A stretch of DNA of 64,000 bases from Porpolomopsis calyptriformis (GCA_951640195.1 OX621166.1:682001-746000); one strand, 5' to 3'; positions 22,458 to 33,064 are shown, numbered from the stretch's first letter. Numbers and translations are program-made. The notes: a model not told the origin generated them from the letters alone.

Positions 22458-23578
22458 GGTTTTCTCCTTGTATCGCTAGGAGCGGTGAACAGTTGGAATT
22501 AACGTAGTCCTCAGTCTGAATTTTGATCCTATATCTGCGAATCAGGCTGACACGTGTGTTGCATGCTTTCCACCGATCCAACATCAAAAGGGCATCTTGA
22601 GCGGTTTGGAATCCATGATGAAATGTTCTATCCTGATTCGGACGGGGCCGCAAGCAGTCTGGTCACTTATGTAAATCCCATAGGCGTCGATCCGCAGGAA
22701 GTCCTGTTTGGGATCATTTCCGCAGGTAGCTATAGCACATGTCCATGCGTAGGAAGACCCCAGTTTCCTAGTGTATCCTTACAGCGTCGCATATTCTTCT
22801 GAATCATACGTTTGTGAATATCAAAGGTAGGAAATTTACGAATGAGTCAAGACCACGATCAGACTTGAAACACCTTACCCATTATCACAAATCCATAAAC
22901 AGGCATTCTGCGCAACATGTGTTCTTATGTTCAACGTTCCGAGGGCCTCATGTAGCATGGCTGTCATGCTCCACCGCATCGGGCATCAAATCGTTATCGC
23001 ATTGCTGAGTGGCGGACGAAGAGCACAGCATCAAGGTGTTTGGTCGCAGATCGATAAAGCCTGGTTCCCAAATACGAAAATGAGAGTAATGTTCTGATCA
23101 CGTGACAGACAGCGTCGAGAACATATCTTTGAACGCCCATCCTCAGTTTATCTGTGACTTTGATGTCGCCTTCGTCTTGAGATGCGATGGTTAGTTCTTA
23201 ATCTCGTTCTCCAACAAATCGCTTGGGCTGGAGCTGATAGGATGTCCTGTATTATGCTTGGGAGGCCGGAACGTAAACTATCGCTGGAAAGCCATGATGT
23301 GTGTACGACTCTTCCAACACGGGCAAAGGGATATTGATGTAATCGAAGGCAAATTGACGTGAAACTTGTCAAACCCTTGCTGAGCTTGTCATCTTATGTC
23401 AAGGTGCGCAGCTTCGTCAAAAAGTTTTCCAGTGGTATTGGGCACACGAGCTTCTTGCACCCTCATTTTTGCAAGCACCCCATGTCGAACACATGTTTAT
23501 CGCATCATTGGAGTGTCTGCGCCCGCAGAGGCTGGCAATATAGAACAGCCTTTTTTCCGGATCACCATTTTCCGAACC
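22458..23578. other. 1.1-kb spacer between divergent BTB genes 3 and 4
   Basis: This large upstream region is shared by two divergently transcribed BTB genes. Short ORFs on both strands (for example 22554-22802 plus) show no recognisable motif and no splice support. I see no repeat or mobile element. Confidence 0.45.
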
Positions 23579-24340
23579 ATGTCCTCTAAATCATCCGACA
23601 CTAGAGACTCTTGCACGTCCGCCCTCATCACGAAGGCAGTACGACACGATGAGTACTATTTCGAGGATGGCAATGTCATTATTCAGGTGAAGATACCATT
23701 CTAGTGTTTATAGCAGTCATAAACGGTGACCCAGGTCGAGAATACTTTGTTCAATGTCTTTCGTTCAACGTTCACACGGCATTCCAAGTTTTTCGAGGAC
23801 TTGTTTTCGCCCAAGTCCTTGAGGCTTCAGACCACAAAACTTACTGGAATATCTTCTATTGATTTTGAACGCCTCTTATGGATATTATATCCACCGTTCG
23901 TCCTAACCCTTCACGCCATTCATATTGTTCAAACACAACTCCTCAGGTCATTCGGCACATACAAACATCAGACATCAGCTGAATGGATTTCTGTACTCCG
24001 TCTTGCGAAAATGTGGGACTTTGATGATATCCGCCTCATCGCTATCCAAGAAATCGAGTGTTATCCCCTTAACCCTGTGGAAAAGATATCCCTGTCGGCA
24101 GAATTCAACATTTCCTCGCAATGGACATCGGACGCTGAAACTGAACTTTGCAAGCGGCCAGAGCCACTTACGTTGCCGGAAGCCGAGATTCTCGGGTTGT
24201 CAACCACCGTACGCATCGCGCGGCTACGTGAGCGGCTTCGTTCCCAAGTGGTGGTCCCTCCACGATCACTAGTCGGAGCTATGTTACAATCTGGGATCGA
24301 AAAGTCATCCAAAGAGACGTATGGATACCATGGTAAGTAA
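23579..24340 (+). CDS. BTB/POZ-domain protein (paralogue 4)
   Basis: Three exons (23579-23686, 23735-23895, 23947-24340) give 220 residues. Start MSSKSSDTRDS, then RHDEYYFEDGNVIIQ, VENTLFNVFRSTFTRHSKFF and ISSIDFERLLWILYPP. The C-terminal half has EWISVLRLAKMWDFDDIRLI, NPVEKISLSAEF and LCKRPEPLTLPEA. Intron phases 0 and 2 match the other paralogues; intron 2 is a multiple of three. The ORF ends at 24340, but ggtaagtaag just before the stop looks like a splice donor, so a short extra exon is possible. It is convergent with the Crinkler gene, with 146 bp between stops. Confidence 0.8.
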
Positions 24341-24486
24341 GATGGACACTATGGGAGTTTGTTTAGCAAGCAAGCACCTGTGAAATCACACACATGGCTG
24401 TCATCCCGCTGGATTCTCTTGAAAACAATCCTGATGTAAGATCGCATTCACAATGGAAATCAGACCCTCTCGAACCCACAAGGTGC

Positions 24487-27080
24487 TCAACATGCCCAGT
24501 AATAGGGGTGATCGTTGCCTGGTAGTATACGAAAAGGAGGACACAATGGGGGGGTGCAATAAGCTAGATCAAACTGCATCTTTCTTGTCCGCATCTCATC
24601 CCAAAGCTTCTGTATATCAACTCCCCAAACGTACTGCTCAACTCGGCTCTCCCATGTCTCTCCAACTGATGGTGGCTTCCACGATTGAGCGGCATAGTCA
24701 GCCTCGATTTCTTGAGGAACGACGAAGACAAGTTTCCATTTGACACTGTGCGCGCTTTGCTGGTGCGGGATCCATAACTCAGACAAAAAGGCAGGGTTTA
24801 TCGGATGGTTCAAAGAGGTAGTAAACTGGAACAAAACCACAGTGATAGGTGTTTTTCCATCCACTTCAAGGACAAACGAATCAATTCCAGCGACGGTGGA
24901 GGATAGCGGCTGGTAATACTGAGTGTAATCAAGCCCGTCGAATGGGCCAATCTCGTTGGATGCAAAATTTTTGATATGCATAACGTGTCTCAAGTCTAGC
25001 GATATCGATTCAGACTTGTTTGAAAGTGATCGAATAGGAAGTGGCGATACGAGAGAGGCGAACAAATATCGTTGTCCAGCTCTTTCAAACAGCATACCAG
25101 ATGCCGATCGAGTCGAGTCATTGCGAAAGAGCATTTCAAACACTTGCTGTATGCTGACGACTAGTTTTTCCTTTTTCTCCTGTAAAAGTTTGTCGAAAAT
25201 GTATCGAGAAGTGATTTGGCTCTCGGGATCAGCGCGACACTCCACACCATTGTTGTCGATTCGAGGATTGACTGTAATGAGCGAATTGCTGACCTCGTCC
25301 TTGAATCCATGGTTGGAATCCCGAAATAGTTGGATGGGGTCGGCACAGTCGTTGATCGCACGTAAGATATCCGTCTCGATACGGGTATCTGCCATGGAAA
25401 AGAGTGTCCTTGCCGAGCCTCCATATTTGATAAACGCGGCATGCAACTGGCGCCATCCACGAGGATTTTCGGCATATCCACTGGTCAAAAATTTCAGTAT
25501 CAGGCCGCCCAAACAATGTGAATGCATTTACTTGGCAACATAAATCTCGGACCATGACCATGTCTTCATGAAAAAATTCTTGACATTCATCTGTTTGACC
25601 CATTCCTTATATCGGCTCCTCTTCGGTGATGATGCCACTAGGATTCCCCAGGTTCGGAACGCAATTGGGGTTGGTTGTTCGTGGTTAAGATCGAACAGGG
25701 CAAGGGCATCCGGATATTCTCTAACGAGGTCCGGGCATCGTGATCCATCGAAAGAATCCTCTGGAATCCAGTAGACGCCCTTCTCCAGAAACAAGCAACG
25801 AAACTTGGGCGACAGGGCAATAATAGTAGGTTTGCCATCAATAAGCCGTCTCAAAAGGCAATACGTCAAGTAGACCGTTTTACCTATTTATGAAACGACT
25901 GAATCACGATGTCCAAGCCAAGAAAGGATCCACAAACCTATCCCTGGTTGTCCCACAAGTAGGACGTGATGATAATTATTGGGATCATATAGGTATTTAT
26001 CAAACTCGAGGTATTCCTTCCGGACCAGAAAGCGTGGGCACAGCCCGAACCACTTTGAATCCGCTTGGGCATCCCAACCTAGGATGTCGGTTATGTCAAC
26101 GAAGGAGGCTTCGAACGGTTCCGCCGCTGCCTGCATGATAATTTATTGGAATCGTCTTCATGTTTAGGTTCGCTACTAGACAACGTTACCTCGGTGAGTG
26201 TGATATCGGGAACCATTACTTCAGAACCACGGATGATTGGTGCGCAAGCATCCGTTTGTTTCCACAATGCCTCGCGCAGGTTGAATACAATTTGATGCCG
26301 ACGATCCACTTCGTGACAATTGAGGAGTTGGACTGTAAGATAAGGTTAGATCTAAGAGGGCGCAGGAAATGACCAAATGAAATCTCATACCATCGTCTGC
26401 TGAAAATCGGGGGCGCTTAGGTGGAGGGCCTTCTGTTCTCAGAGACACCCCAAAAGGCAGATTTTTGCAGAGTTGGATGGGGAAATGCCAACATGGGTAG
26501 TTCGTCAAGAGGGAAGGTGAAAGTCATGGCACGGATGAACCATCAACAAGGTTGGAGTGAGAAATGAGGCATAAATTTGAAATGATGATAAGACCCAAGT
26601 TGTGCAGGAATGACCCGGCATACGTGTTAAAGTGGGGAAATTTGGAAAAATAAACATCGATGATTGATCTAGTCAGAAATGGTAGAGATAATTGGGCTGG
26701 TCCAACTCAGCAAGGGACAAAGGTCTTATGACAACGTGGACATGACCTTCGGCAGGCTGGTCGGGGAATATCGAAGAGAGTTTTGCAAAGGGGTACAATG
26801 GCTCCATATGATCCAGATCAAGACGGTTCAGAGCTTCTTCCAAATCTTTGTTGATTAGGATAGAAACCTGGAGGTTTCAACGGTTACACTGACTTGAAGC
26901 CTCATAATTTGAATAGTTTACCTTGAATAGGTTGACTTGTACGCTGGGAATGGCTGGCTCCCTCTGGTTGATCGCCAGTTTGAGGTCATCAACATCACTG
27001 GTGCTTTCAACCCTAATCCGAAAGGGTTCTTTGCGCTCAGGCACGATTAGGAAACAAATCAGGTTAAGCATGTCGGGCAT
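24487..27080 (-). CDS. Crinkler (CRN) family protein: ubiquitin-like header, P-loop NTPase, nuclease-like C-terminus
   Basis: Seven exons (27080-26922, 26867-26707, 26437-26391, 26332-26190, 26130-25938, 25883-25532, 25480-24487) all join in frame and give 682 residues. Residues 1-108 form a Crinkler header (MLNLICFLIVPERKEPFRIR; DVDDLKLAINQ; QVNLFKV; GHVHVVIRPL). The NTPase has Walker A GQPGIGKT at 230-237, split by an intron, and a Walker B-like ALALFDLN with Asp299. Near the C-terminus GIDSFVLEVDG (Asp552), LFQFTTS (Gln570, Thr572) and NHPIN resemble the restriction-endonuclease-like domain of CRN/RHS proteins. The usual catalytic Lys is a Thr here, so catalysis is uncertain. Exon 3 (47 nt) and the 269-nt intron before it are the weakest part of the model. 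In other organisms Crinklers act in host nuclei or in conflict between genomes; here the target is unknown. Confidence 0.8.
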
Positions 27081-27334
27081 GGTGCTCTTCGCAGGAGAAT
27101 GTGTAGAGTGAGTTAGTGGGTTGTACGCTACGTTGGAGGCAGCGAAAGATGGAAAAAAGTAAGTGAAGAGAGACCACAAAAATGTGAACATGATAGGGCG
27201 GGGTGGGGAAACAGACGATGGGCTTTATGTGCCGTAAAACACGTGATATGACGTAACATCTGCGGTGTGATTCGCATCGGCATTGTCATATTTCTACTTG
27301 ACCAGCCATTTAAAACTGAGATCGACCAGTCCTT

Positions 27335-28160
27335 GTCTGGTCTCACGCGAAGGATACCCAATACCCCACCTCTATGCCCTCGAGAGCGCAGCATCCCGCA
27401 TACATCCACTTTTTTGCGATACCACACCGCGGTCCACAGCCGGTTATGCCACTGAGGTCCTTGAATTTATGAAATGGGAGGAGTATGGAGAGCTGCCGTC
27501 GTGACGGTATTATGCTATAGACCGTGATAAGCACTGGGACTGGGTCAGGTTGCTGTGGATGGTCTTGCGGGTGGCGAAGGCAAAAACGGGGAAGATGCGG
27601 TCCAGGAAAATTGCGTGAAGGTTTTGACAGATGAGTTTCTGAAGCTGATCATCGAAGCTGGGAGGATTAAAGGTGAACATGTTCTATTCTCCAGTTATTC
27701 ATCCATAATTCTAGATGGTGATACCCTTTTCTTTTTCAACGGATGCAGGAGATGCTAACCTTGATGGGACTTGGAGACAAGCCCATCGAAGTGGTGATGC
27801 AGAAAGATCTAGAGCATCATACTTGCGCTAGGTTATAACGACCATGTCAAGGTATAATGCCAATTTCCCCTTCCCAATGGCTTATTCGAATGGCTTTCCA
27901 AGCAGGCCCACATCGCTGGTACCGCTCTTTTTTATTGCGGAACAAAAACACTGACCTTTTGTCCCCAGTGTTAGAAACTGAGAAATACCTGGGCATGTAT
28001 GATGTGGCCGTTGAGTCTGTCTCTGAGACGGATAAGGCGGTCTAGACGGTGTATGAGGTGTGTCAGGAAGCGGGGCATATCTTGCTCATCACGGCAGATG
28101 GAGACAGGAGCACACAATGAACGTAGTGCCGTTTATCATGACTGCAGATTCAATTCTGGT
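27335..28160 (+). pseudogene. Relic of 2,3-bisphosphoglycerate-independent phosphoglycerate mutase
   Basis: Ordered fragments of iPGM appear with stops and frame changes. About 27350-27400: HLYALESAA and AYIHFFA. About 27440-27535: a YATEVLEFMKWEEYGELPS, stop, RYYAIDRDKHWDWVR piece that aligns with the family's GRYYAMDRDKRWERV. About 27550-27680: VDGLAGGEG and TDEFLKLII. About 27715-27745: DGDTLFFFN. About 27975-28100: ETEKY, MYDVAVESVSETDKAV, stop, VYEVCQEAGHILLITAD. About 28115-28140: VVPFIMTAD. The N-terminal part is missing. Premature stops at the Arg-Tyr-Tyr motif and after TDKAV show it is dead. Confidence 0.8.
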
Positions 28161-28567
28161 GAGCTTTTTTCGTGATCGGGAGTGATTTTGTTGATTTTGA
28201 TTTTATTCTTGCTAGGGGTTGCCCAAACCTTGTATAGGGGTTGATTTATGTGGTGGGAATAAGAGGTTCTGCAGACGATCTTGATGACCCCTAGGACACG
28301 ATCCAGAAAACGCGTTCCTTTGTGGATTCCCAAAGAGAGATCAGACAAGATGGTGATTTTCCAACGTGCCTGGGTAATGGCAAGCGAGCGGTGGGTTTGT
28401 TGTTCTGTCGTGGGAGCGACAATAATGGCCTGTGCTCGATTAGGAAAGAGACTGACCCAATCCGGTACAAGGACACCCATATTTAGAAATTCGATCACTT
28501 CACCATCTATCTTCGGTCTTCCCTTTGACTTCACTCCATTTTCGGTCACTCGTTTATCGTTCCGCTC

Positions 28568-28574
28568 TATAAAA
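28568..28574 (+). promoter_or_regulatory. TATA box of the small secreted peptide gene
   Basis: TATAAAA lies 97 bp before the ATG at 28665. It is followed by a pyrimidine-rich leader, as is usual for strongly expressed fungal genes. Confidence 0.55.
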
Positions 28575-28664
28575 CCTCGCCCGTTTCCCCTACTTCTCTC
28601 AGAGCATCCCACTCGCACAATCCAATACACCTTCACACAACCAACCACCACCATCACCATCACC

Positions 28665-28896
28665 ATGCAATCTAAAATCTTCGTCACTTTTGTTGTCGCC
28701 TGTCGTACGTCTCTTCCTATTCTTGTGTCAATCTCACTTACACCGGATCTTAGTCATCGCTTTCGTCTCCGCGAGCCCGGTCCCGGTCCCCGAGGTCGGA
28801 CGATCTCTTATCTAACAAATTAAATCTCTGACACCTTTTTAGGCCGTTGCCCGCGAACCTGAACCCGAACCCATCTGCGTCCGTGGCTGCACTTGA
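28665..28896 (+). CDS. Small secreted peptide, 44 residues
   Basis: Three exons (28665-28704, 28754-28794, 28843-28896) with good GT-AG introns give 44 residues. The signal peptide is MQSKIFVTFVVACLIAFVSA. The short mature part contains PVPVPEAVAREPEPEP and ends ICVRGCT with two cysteines. Three exons for so short a protein, a TATA box and a tidy signal sequence support a real gene. It resembles small secreted or pheromone-like fungal peptides only in size; no CaaX box is present. The function is unknown. Confidence 0.65.
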
Positions 28897-29744
28897 GCTC
28901 ACACCGAGCCAACCAGTGCGTTCCTTTCTCCTTTCGCATAATACACGCTCATTGACGCTCATATCTCTAGAAACATTTCTTTCAACGTTGTATATACTCC
29001 ACCCTTCGCTCTCCACTCGCAATCTGTTTATGGGCTATTATTCTTATTCACACCCACACTCCTTTCTATACTTATCTTTGGTACATCTTCGATCGGAATA
29101 GATATCTGTATCATCTTTGAACTCAATCCTGACGTCACTCTTCAAATCGCCGATCCTTCAGATCTTTCACAGACCTCCACCATCGATTTCATCACTTCCC
29201 ATTTCAATCATAAATGAATAACAACCACTTACAATAAACAGTGGGGTCGGAAAACAACGACACAGGACTGACTAAAATCTATCTAGCAGGAATGACATGA
29301 TTTTGAACTACCTGTCTCCAAAGCATTCAGAATAGAGGGGTTATAGATGATACACACCGCTTTGCTTGTCAGTCTAATTGAAAGGCACGCAAACAGCATC
29401 ATCCTATCAATTGGCAGACGAGCCATACAAAGCTCAAACGCAGTCAAAATTCCAGAACCGTTCCTGTCCCAAAATAAATAATTCCACGATTAGTTTCCAA
29501 CAGTTTCGCTCCGGACGTTCTTGGTGTTGGTGAAACGGTTTGTACCTCGGTGACGTCCGGAGGCAAACGCGTGAGGTATTACAAATAAATGTGCCGCTTA
29601 TACTTGACTCAAACCCACCGCCTCCATATGCTTGCGCCCCTCCCCCCAGTCTGAATTATGATTCGTTCGGGATATCAAGTGGTGTGTACAAGAGTCAAAT
29701 CATACAACGAGATCAAGCATCCGCGCTCAGCGTTGTCAGCGTTG
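28897..29744. other. Intergenic spacer
   Basis: This 848-bp AT-rich region holds the 3' UTR of the secreted peptide gene and the 3' flank of the unknown minus-strand gene. I see no supported ORF or repeat. Confidence 0.45.
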
Positions 29745-30477
29745 TCAAGCTCTGCGTCTACGTCGGACGAGTGGTCCCCTCGGATTCAAGATCTTACGAA
29801 GCAAGTGCCTGAGCACCCCACCTGCATAAGCGTTCTCTTTCGGGAAGAATTTCCCATTTTGTATGGTGTACTCGCTGAGCTCCTGCTCAGTGTCGAATAC
29901 ATGCACTGGATTGCCGGTGTTGCGTATATCAACGAGGTCGACGAGGTTGATATGAACTCGGCGGACCGCCTATTTCGGAAATCGTCAGTGTCTAATGCAG
30001 GGTGAACTCATCAACCCCACGCACCTGCCGACATGCCTCTAATTTGTCCGGAACCGGAGAAATCCTCAAGACCTGGCACAGATTCCGCCAGCAACTGATC
30101 TCGTGGACATCTGTCCCATAAATGGAGTTGAACTGTTTCGCCATGGCATCGTGGAGAGCCTTTTGGGCCGCTTTTCTCGCCCTACTTTCTTTCTCCCAGG
30201 AAAAAAAATCGCACATGCGGTAGAACTCGGACGTTACAGAAGCCGACCGGTTGTAGGAGAATGAACGATATTGGGCAAAAAACTGGTCAAGGTGCGACTC
30301 AGTGATTGGATGCTGGCGCTGGCTTGATCCTCCTCCTCCTCCCCTTCCTCCTTGGCTCCGTCGATTACCCTATGGGCGTACAGCAATTATATATCAAAGG
30401 TATCAATGGTGAGTGTCGTCACGCACCCGGCCTCTATGGGAGCTACGCTTATGAGTATTACGACGAGACACTGCCAT
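29745..30477 (-). CDS. Conserved mushroom protein of unknown function, 206 residues
   Basis: Three exons (30477-30427, 30369-30025, 29969-29745) give 206 residues. The N-terminus is basic and glycine-rich (MAVSRRNTHKRSSHRGR, then a glycine run). The core is FFAQYRSFSYN, SEFYRMCDFFSWEKES, AMAKQFNSIYGTDVHEISCW and LCQVLRISPVP, then VHINLVDLVDIRN, ELSEYTIQNGKFFPKENAYA and GGVLRHLLRKIL, ending in RRRRRA. I recognise this FYRMCDFF, QFNSIYGTDV, KFFPKE pattern as recurrent in Agaricomycete genomes, always as hypothetical proteins. No catalytic motif is apparent. The basic ends suggest nucleic acid or nuclear contacts, but that is inference. Confidence 0.7.
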
Positions 30478-31140
30478 TGTTTCGAAACTGCGGGTGGGCT
30501 TTTTGAAGGAGCAGTGTGATAAGGTGCTGCGAATCATGTCTGGTCCCTGTTGTTTTCTCACAGTCCACAAAAAGGCGCCCAGAGGATCCTCAAGTGATTT
30601 TTTACTTAATGAGAAGTCAGTTATTTGTGAAGAAACATCGGGTTTCTCAACTATCTACCGGTGGTTGGTTTCAATCCGTCAAACTTATCTTGCCTCTCTT
30701 CAGAACGTTCATGGGTGCCTCTGTTCAGTGTCCTTGACGTCTCCCATCCTGCAGACGTGTTTGGAAAGGTCAAAGCTTGGAGGTTGGATTCAGCCTACAT
30801 AAAGCGGATCCAACAGGTCTTGGCTGCTGGGAAATGCAGGAACAATTACTCGAACCATCACACCGTCCGAGATGGAAACATTGCCCAAGTTCATGACCGC
30901 TTCTATTCAAATGGAGGGCGTGCAGATGAAAGGTAGTCCAAGGAGGAAACCAACAATTATGTAGTCTATGAAGTGACTCAACGATAGTTCACGTTCCCGC
31001 CGCGAATAATAATGCTCTCAAGACGGGAATACTCGCGGCCTACAACTCGCAATAAGGGTATAGTAGCATCAATTCAGAATGGAACAGGGCAAACGTTGAT
31101 TGTGATAATGTGGGTTGACATTGCCACAGAACGTCACACT
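30478..31140. other. Intergenic spacer with unassigned ORFs
   Basis: Plus-strand ORFs at 30306-30506, 30494-30802 and 30661-30936 overlap in different frames, show no recognised domain and partly overlap the unknown gene antisense. They could be a further decayed gene. I cannot name it. Confidence 0.35.
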
Positions 31141-32058
31141 CTAGTACCCTGCTGCGCCTGGAGCAGACTCTCCTTCCCGCTTCAGCCTCAACAGCACCTC
31201 CTTGAAACGACTGAGGTCCGTTGTTTCGGGCCCTGTTCGTGAGAGAGTTTTGCTCTGGGAGTTTTGCAGTTCCACCAAGTCGGCGATACGTTGCCATGTG
31301 GTACCCGTGGAGAGTGAAGCCGACATGGCGGCAAGGTATTCCTCCTCCTGGTCTCTGTAGACAGATGGGTGATAAAATCGAAAGGTTTGTTGGGAAGGGT
31401 AAACACACACGTACTTGTTTTCCCTGATGTTTCTCTTCGTCTTGGCCGCATAATCATCATAAAATTCATCGATAGCACGTTTTGCCCTGGCGACCGTTTC
31501 GGCGCGTTTGGCTGCGGAGGCGTCATCACGAGCTTTGATCTCCGCCTCTTGCTTTGCGCGCCATTCCCTGAAGATGAGTCTAACGTCAGGTTTCGCAACG
31601 AATAGGAGGATAGGACACACTTGATGACTTGTGGCTCGTCTTCCTCTAGCGGTTGAGTGAGAATTGGGGTGCTTGAAAAGGAGGGTTGTTGGGGACGGGG
31701 GGCAAACGCGGGCGCGGCGGTAAAGGTGGGTTGTGAATGCTGAGGGGTGAACGATCGCTGTCGAGTTATGGGTCGGTAAGTCTGAAAGAAAAATTAAACG
31801 GGGAATACTCACCGTGCCAACATCGATGTCGGGAAATTCACTCTCGAATTTTTGAATCTCATCATCACCAGTAACCCTCACATCCGTAGTCTGTGAGAGT
31901 GGTGGGTTCTCGAAATCGTCAAAATTAAAGCCGAGGGATGGTGCCTGGCTTGGGGCTGGGGTGTGGAATTCATCCGAGCCATCGAGAGAGATGTCCGGGA
32001 ACGCTGATGCTGCACGGTCAAAGTCTATCTCAGCGTCGTTGGCAAATAGGTCGCTCAT
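31141..32058 (-). CDS. CLC1: Clathrin light chain
   Basis: This chain regulates clathrin triskelion assembly at Golgi and plasma-membrane coated vesicles. Four exons (32058-31813, 31781-31621, 31567-31415, 31354-31141) give 257 residues, near the usual size. The acidic N-terminus (MSDLFANDAEIDFD, then DEIQKFESEFPDID) precedes a proline-rich variable region. The conserved heavy-chain-binding helix follows: PQVIKEWRAKQEAEIKARDD, AKRAIDEFYDDYAAKTKRNI and DQEEEYLAAM. The C-terminal segment has TTWQRIADLVELQNS, then DLSRFKEVLLRLKREGE. Its start lies 45 bp from the Gep4 stop, head to tail. Confidence 0.93.
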   Translation of the reverse strand: MSDLFANDAEIDFDRAASAFPDISLDGSDEFHTPAPSQAPSLGFNFDDFENPPLSQTTDVRVTGDDEIQKFESEFPDIDVGTVSIPRLIFLSDLPTHNSTAIVHPSAFTTHLYRRARVCPPSPTTLLFKHPNSHSTARGRRATSHQVCPILLFVAKPDVRLIFREWRAKQEAEIKARDDASAAKRAETVARAKRAIDEFYDDYAAKTKRNIRENKYVCVYPSQQTFRFYHPSVYRDQEEEYLAAMSASLSTGTTWQRIADLVELQNSQSKTLSRTGPETTDLSRFKEVLLRLKREGESAPGAAGY

Positions 32059-32103
32059 CGCTGTCCAGGTCGAATGAGGTGGTAGTCGGAGATTGAAATA
32101 CAG

Positions 32104-32951
32104 CTACGCTAAGGACTGACTCTCAAACCATCCTCTAACCATATTCACCAGCTTTCTTTCACACCACCGAACAACCGTACTCTCTTGCTCCCATACGGTC
32201 GTCGTCCAGATAGCCAATGGACCCCGACTTGCTTCCTTGGTTGAAGCGAACAGGGATCCTCGCTTCATCCGGTTTGCCATAACCACATCCGTAAAAATAC
32301 GGTCCCCGACGATTATCAGCTCGTCGTCTCGCACGGGCGCGCGCAAGGATGCAAAGTACCCCCGTATCGAGGCAATACACGAGTACGAAGGCTTCAACGA
32401 TTTATGACGCAAGACAGGCACCCCAAGATGACGTGCAACCGACTCCGTCTTATTTGGCGCGAATGAGCAAAGTTGAATGCTAAGCAGTAACCTTGTACAC
32501 ACTTGAATTCCTCCAGCATCAGAGGGTGTCCCTGCGGAATTGCTGACAATCAAAACATTACCATCTCCAAACGTGTGCCGGCATTGGCGCCAAGCCTCCT
32601 GCGCGATCTCGTCAGTCGTCTCCAGGGTGATACGGAATGGTTTTACCTCAAGTTGGGGGACAACGGTGTCCCGGAGGGGTAACGTCTGTGAACCAGAATA
32701 CGGTTATTGGAGCATACACCAATATGAAGGATACTCTGTACTAGACAGTTGTCTTTGTCAAAAACAGCACCCCGATATCCCGCTTGACGCAACGCGACAA
32801 AGTCTAGCTGGCGGATATCTTTCCTGATAAACATATCGCTCAGCATTTGACACCCAAGACCCATGAATTTACCTCTAACAGTCAGCCCAGGTAAGACCAG
32901 ACGAGGGTTAATGAGTAATTGGAAGGGGACGAGCAGTCCTGGAAGATTCAT
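32104..32951 (-). CDS. GEP4: Mitochondrial phosphatidylglycerophosphatase Gep4
   Basis: This HAD-type phosphatase converts phosphatidylglycerol phosphate to phosphatidylglycerol on the matrix side of the inner membrane, a step in cardiolipin synthesis. Four exons (32951-32742, 32685-32647, 32598-32503, 32448-32104) give 229 residues. HAD motif I is FDKDNCL (D-x-D with Cys at the usual Thr/Val position, as I recall for Gep4). Motif II is LIVSNSAG, then a Lys in LRHKSLKPS. Motif III is IIVGDRIFTDVVMAN. The N-terminus (NLPGLLVPFQLLINPRLVLP) matches the start of Gep4 proteins. Intron 3 is a multiple of three. The start codons of Gep4 and the ABC transporter are 113 bp apart. Confidence 0.9.
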
Positions 32952-33064
32952 CGTAACGGCGTGACAACGTGACATGAAGACCAGCCAGGAGGTAATGGTC
33001 TTGCCAACCTGGTAATATTCGCAGCAAACCAGTGGGGCGTGTCCGACACGAAACTTGGCGCAGG

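Noticed and set aside
22554..22802. Plus-strand ORF between BTB genes 3 and 4
   Set aside because: It has no family motif, no flanking splice sites that extend it, and lies in an ordinary divergent upstream region.
28646..28667. Run of CAC/CAT triplets just before an ATG, like a polyhistidine tag or cloning scar
   Set aside because: It lies in the untranslated leader of the secreted peptide gene, in a CCACC-type initiation context common in basidiomycetes. No vector sequence is near.
28136..28687. Minus-strand ORF of 183 codons
   Set aside because: It runs antisense over the promoter of the secreted peptide gene and the iPGM relic, has no recognisable domain and includes the reverse complement of the TATA region.
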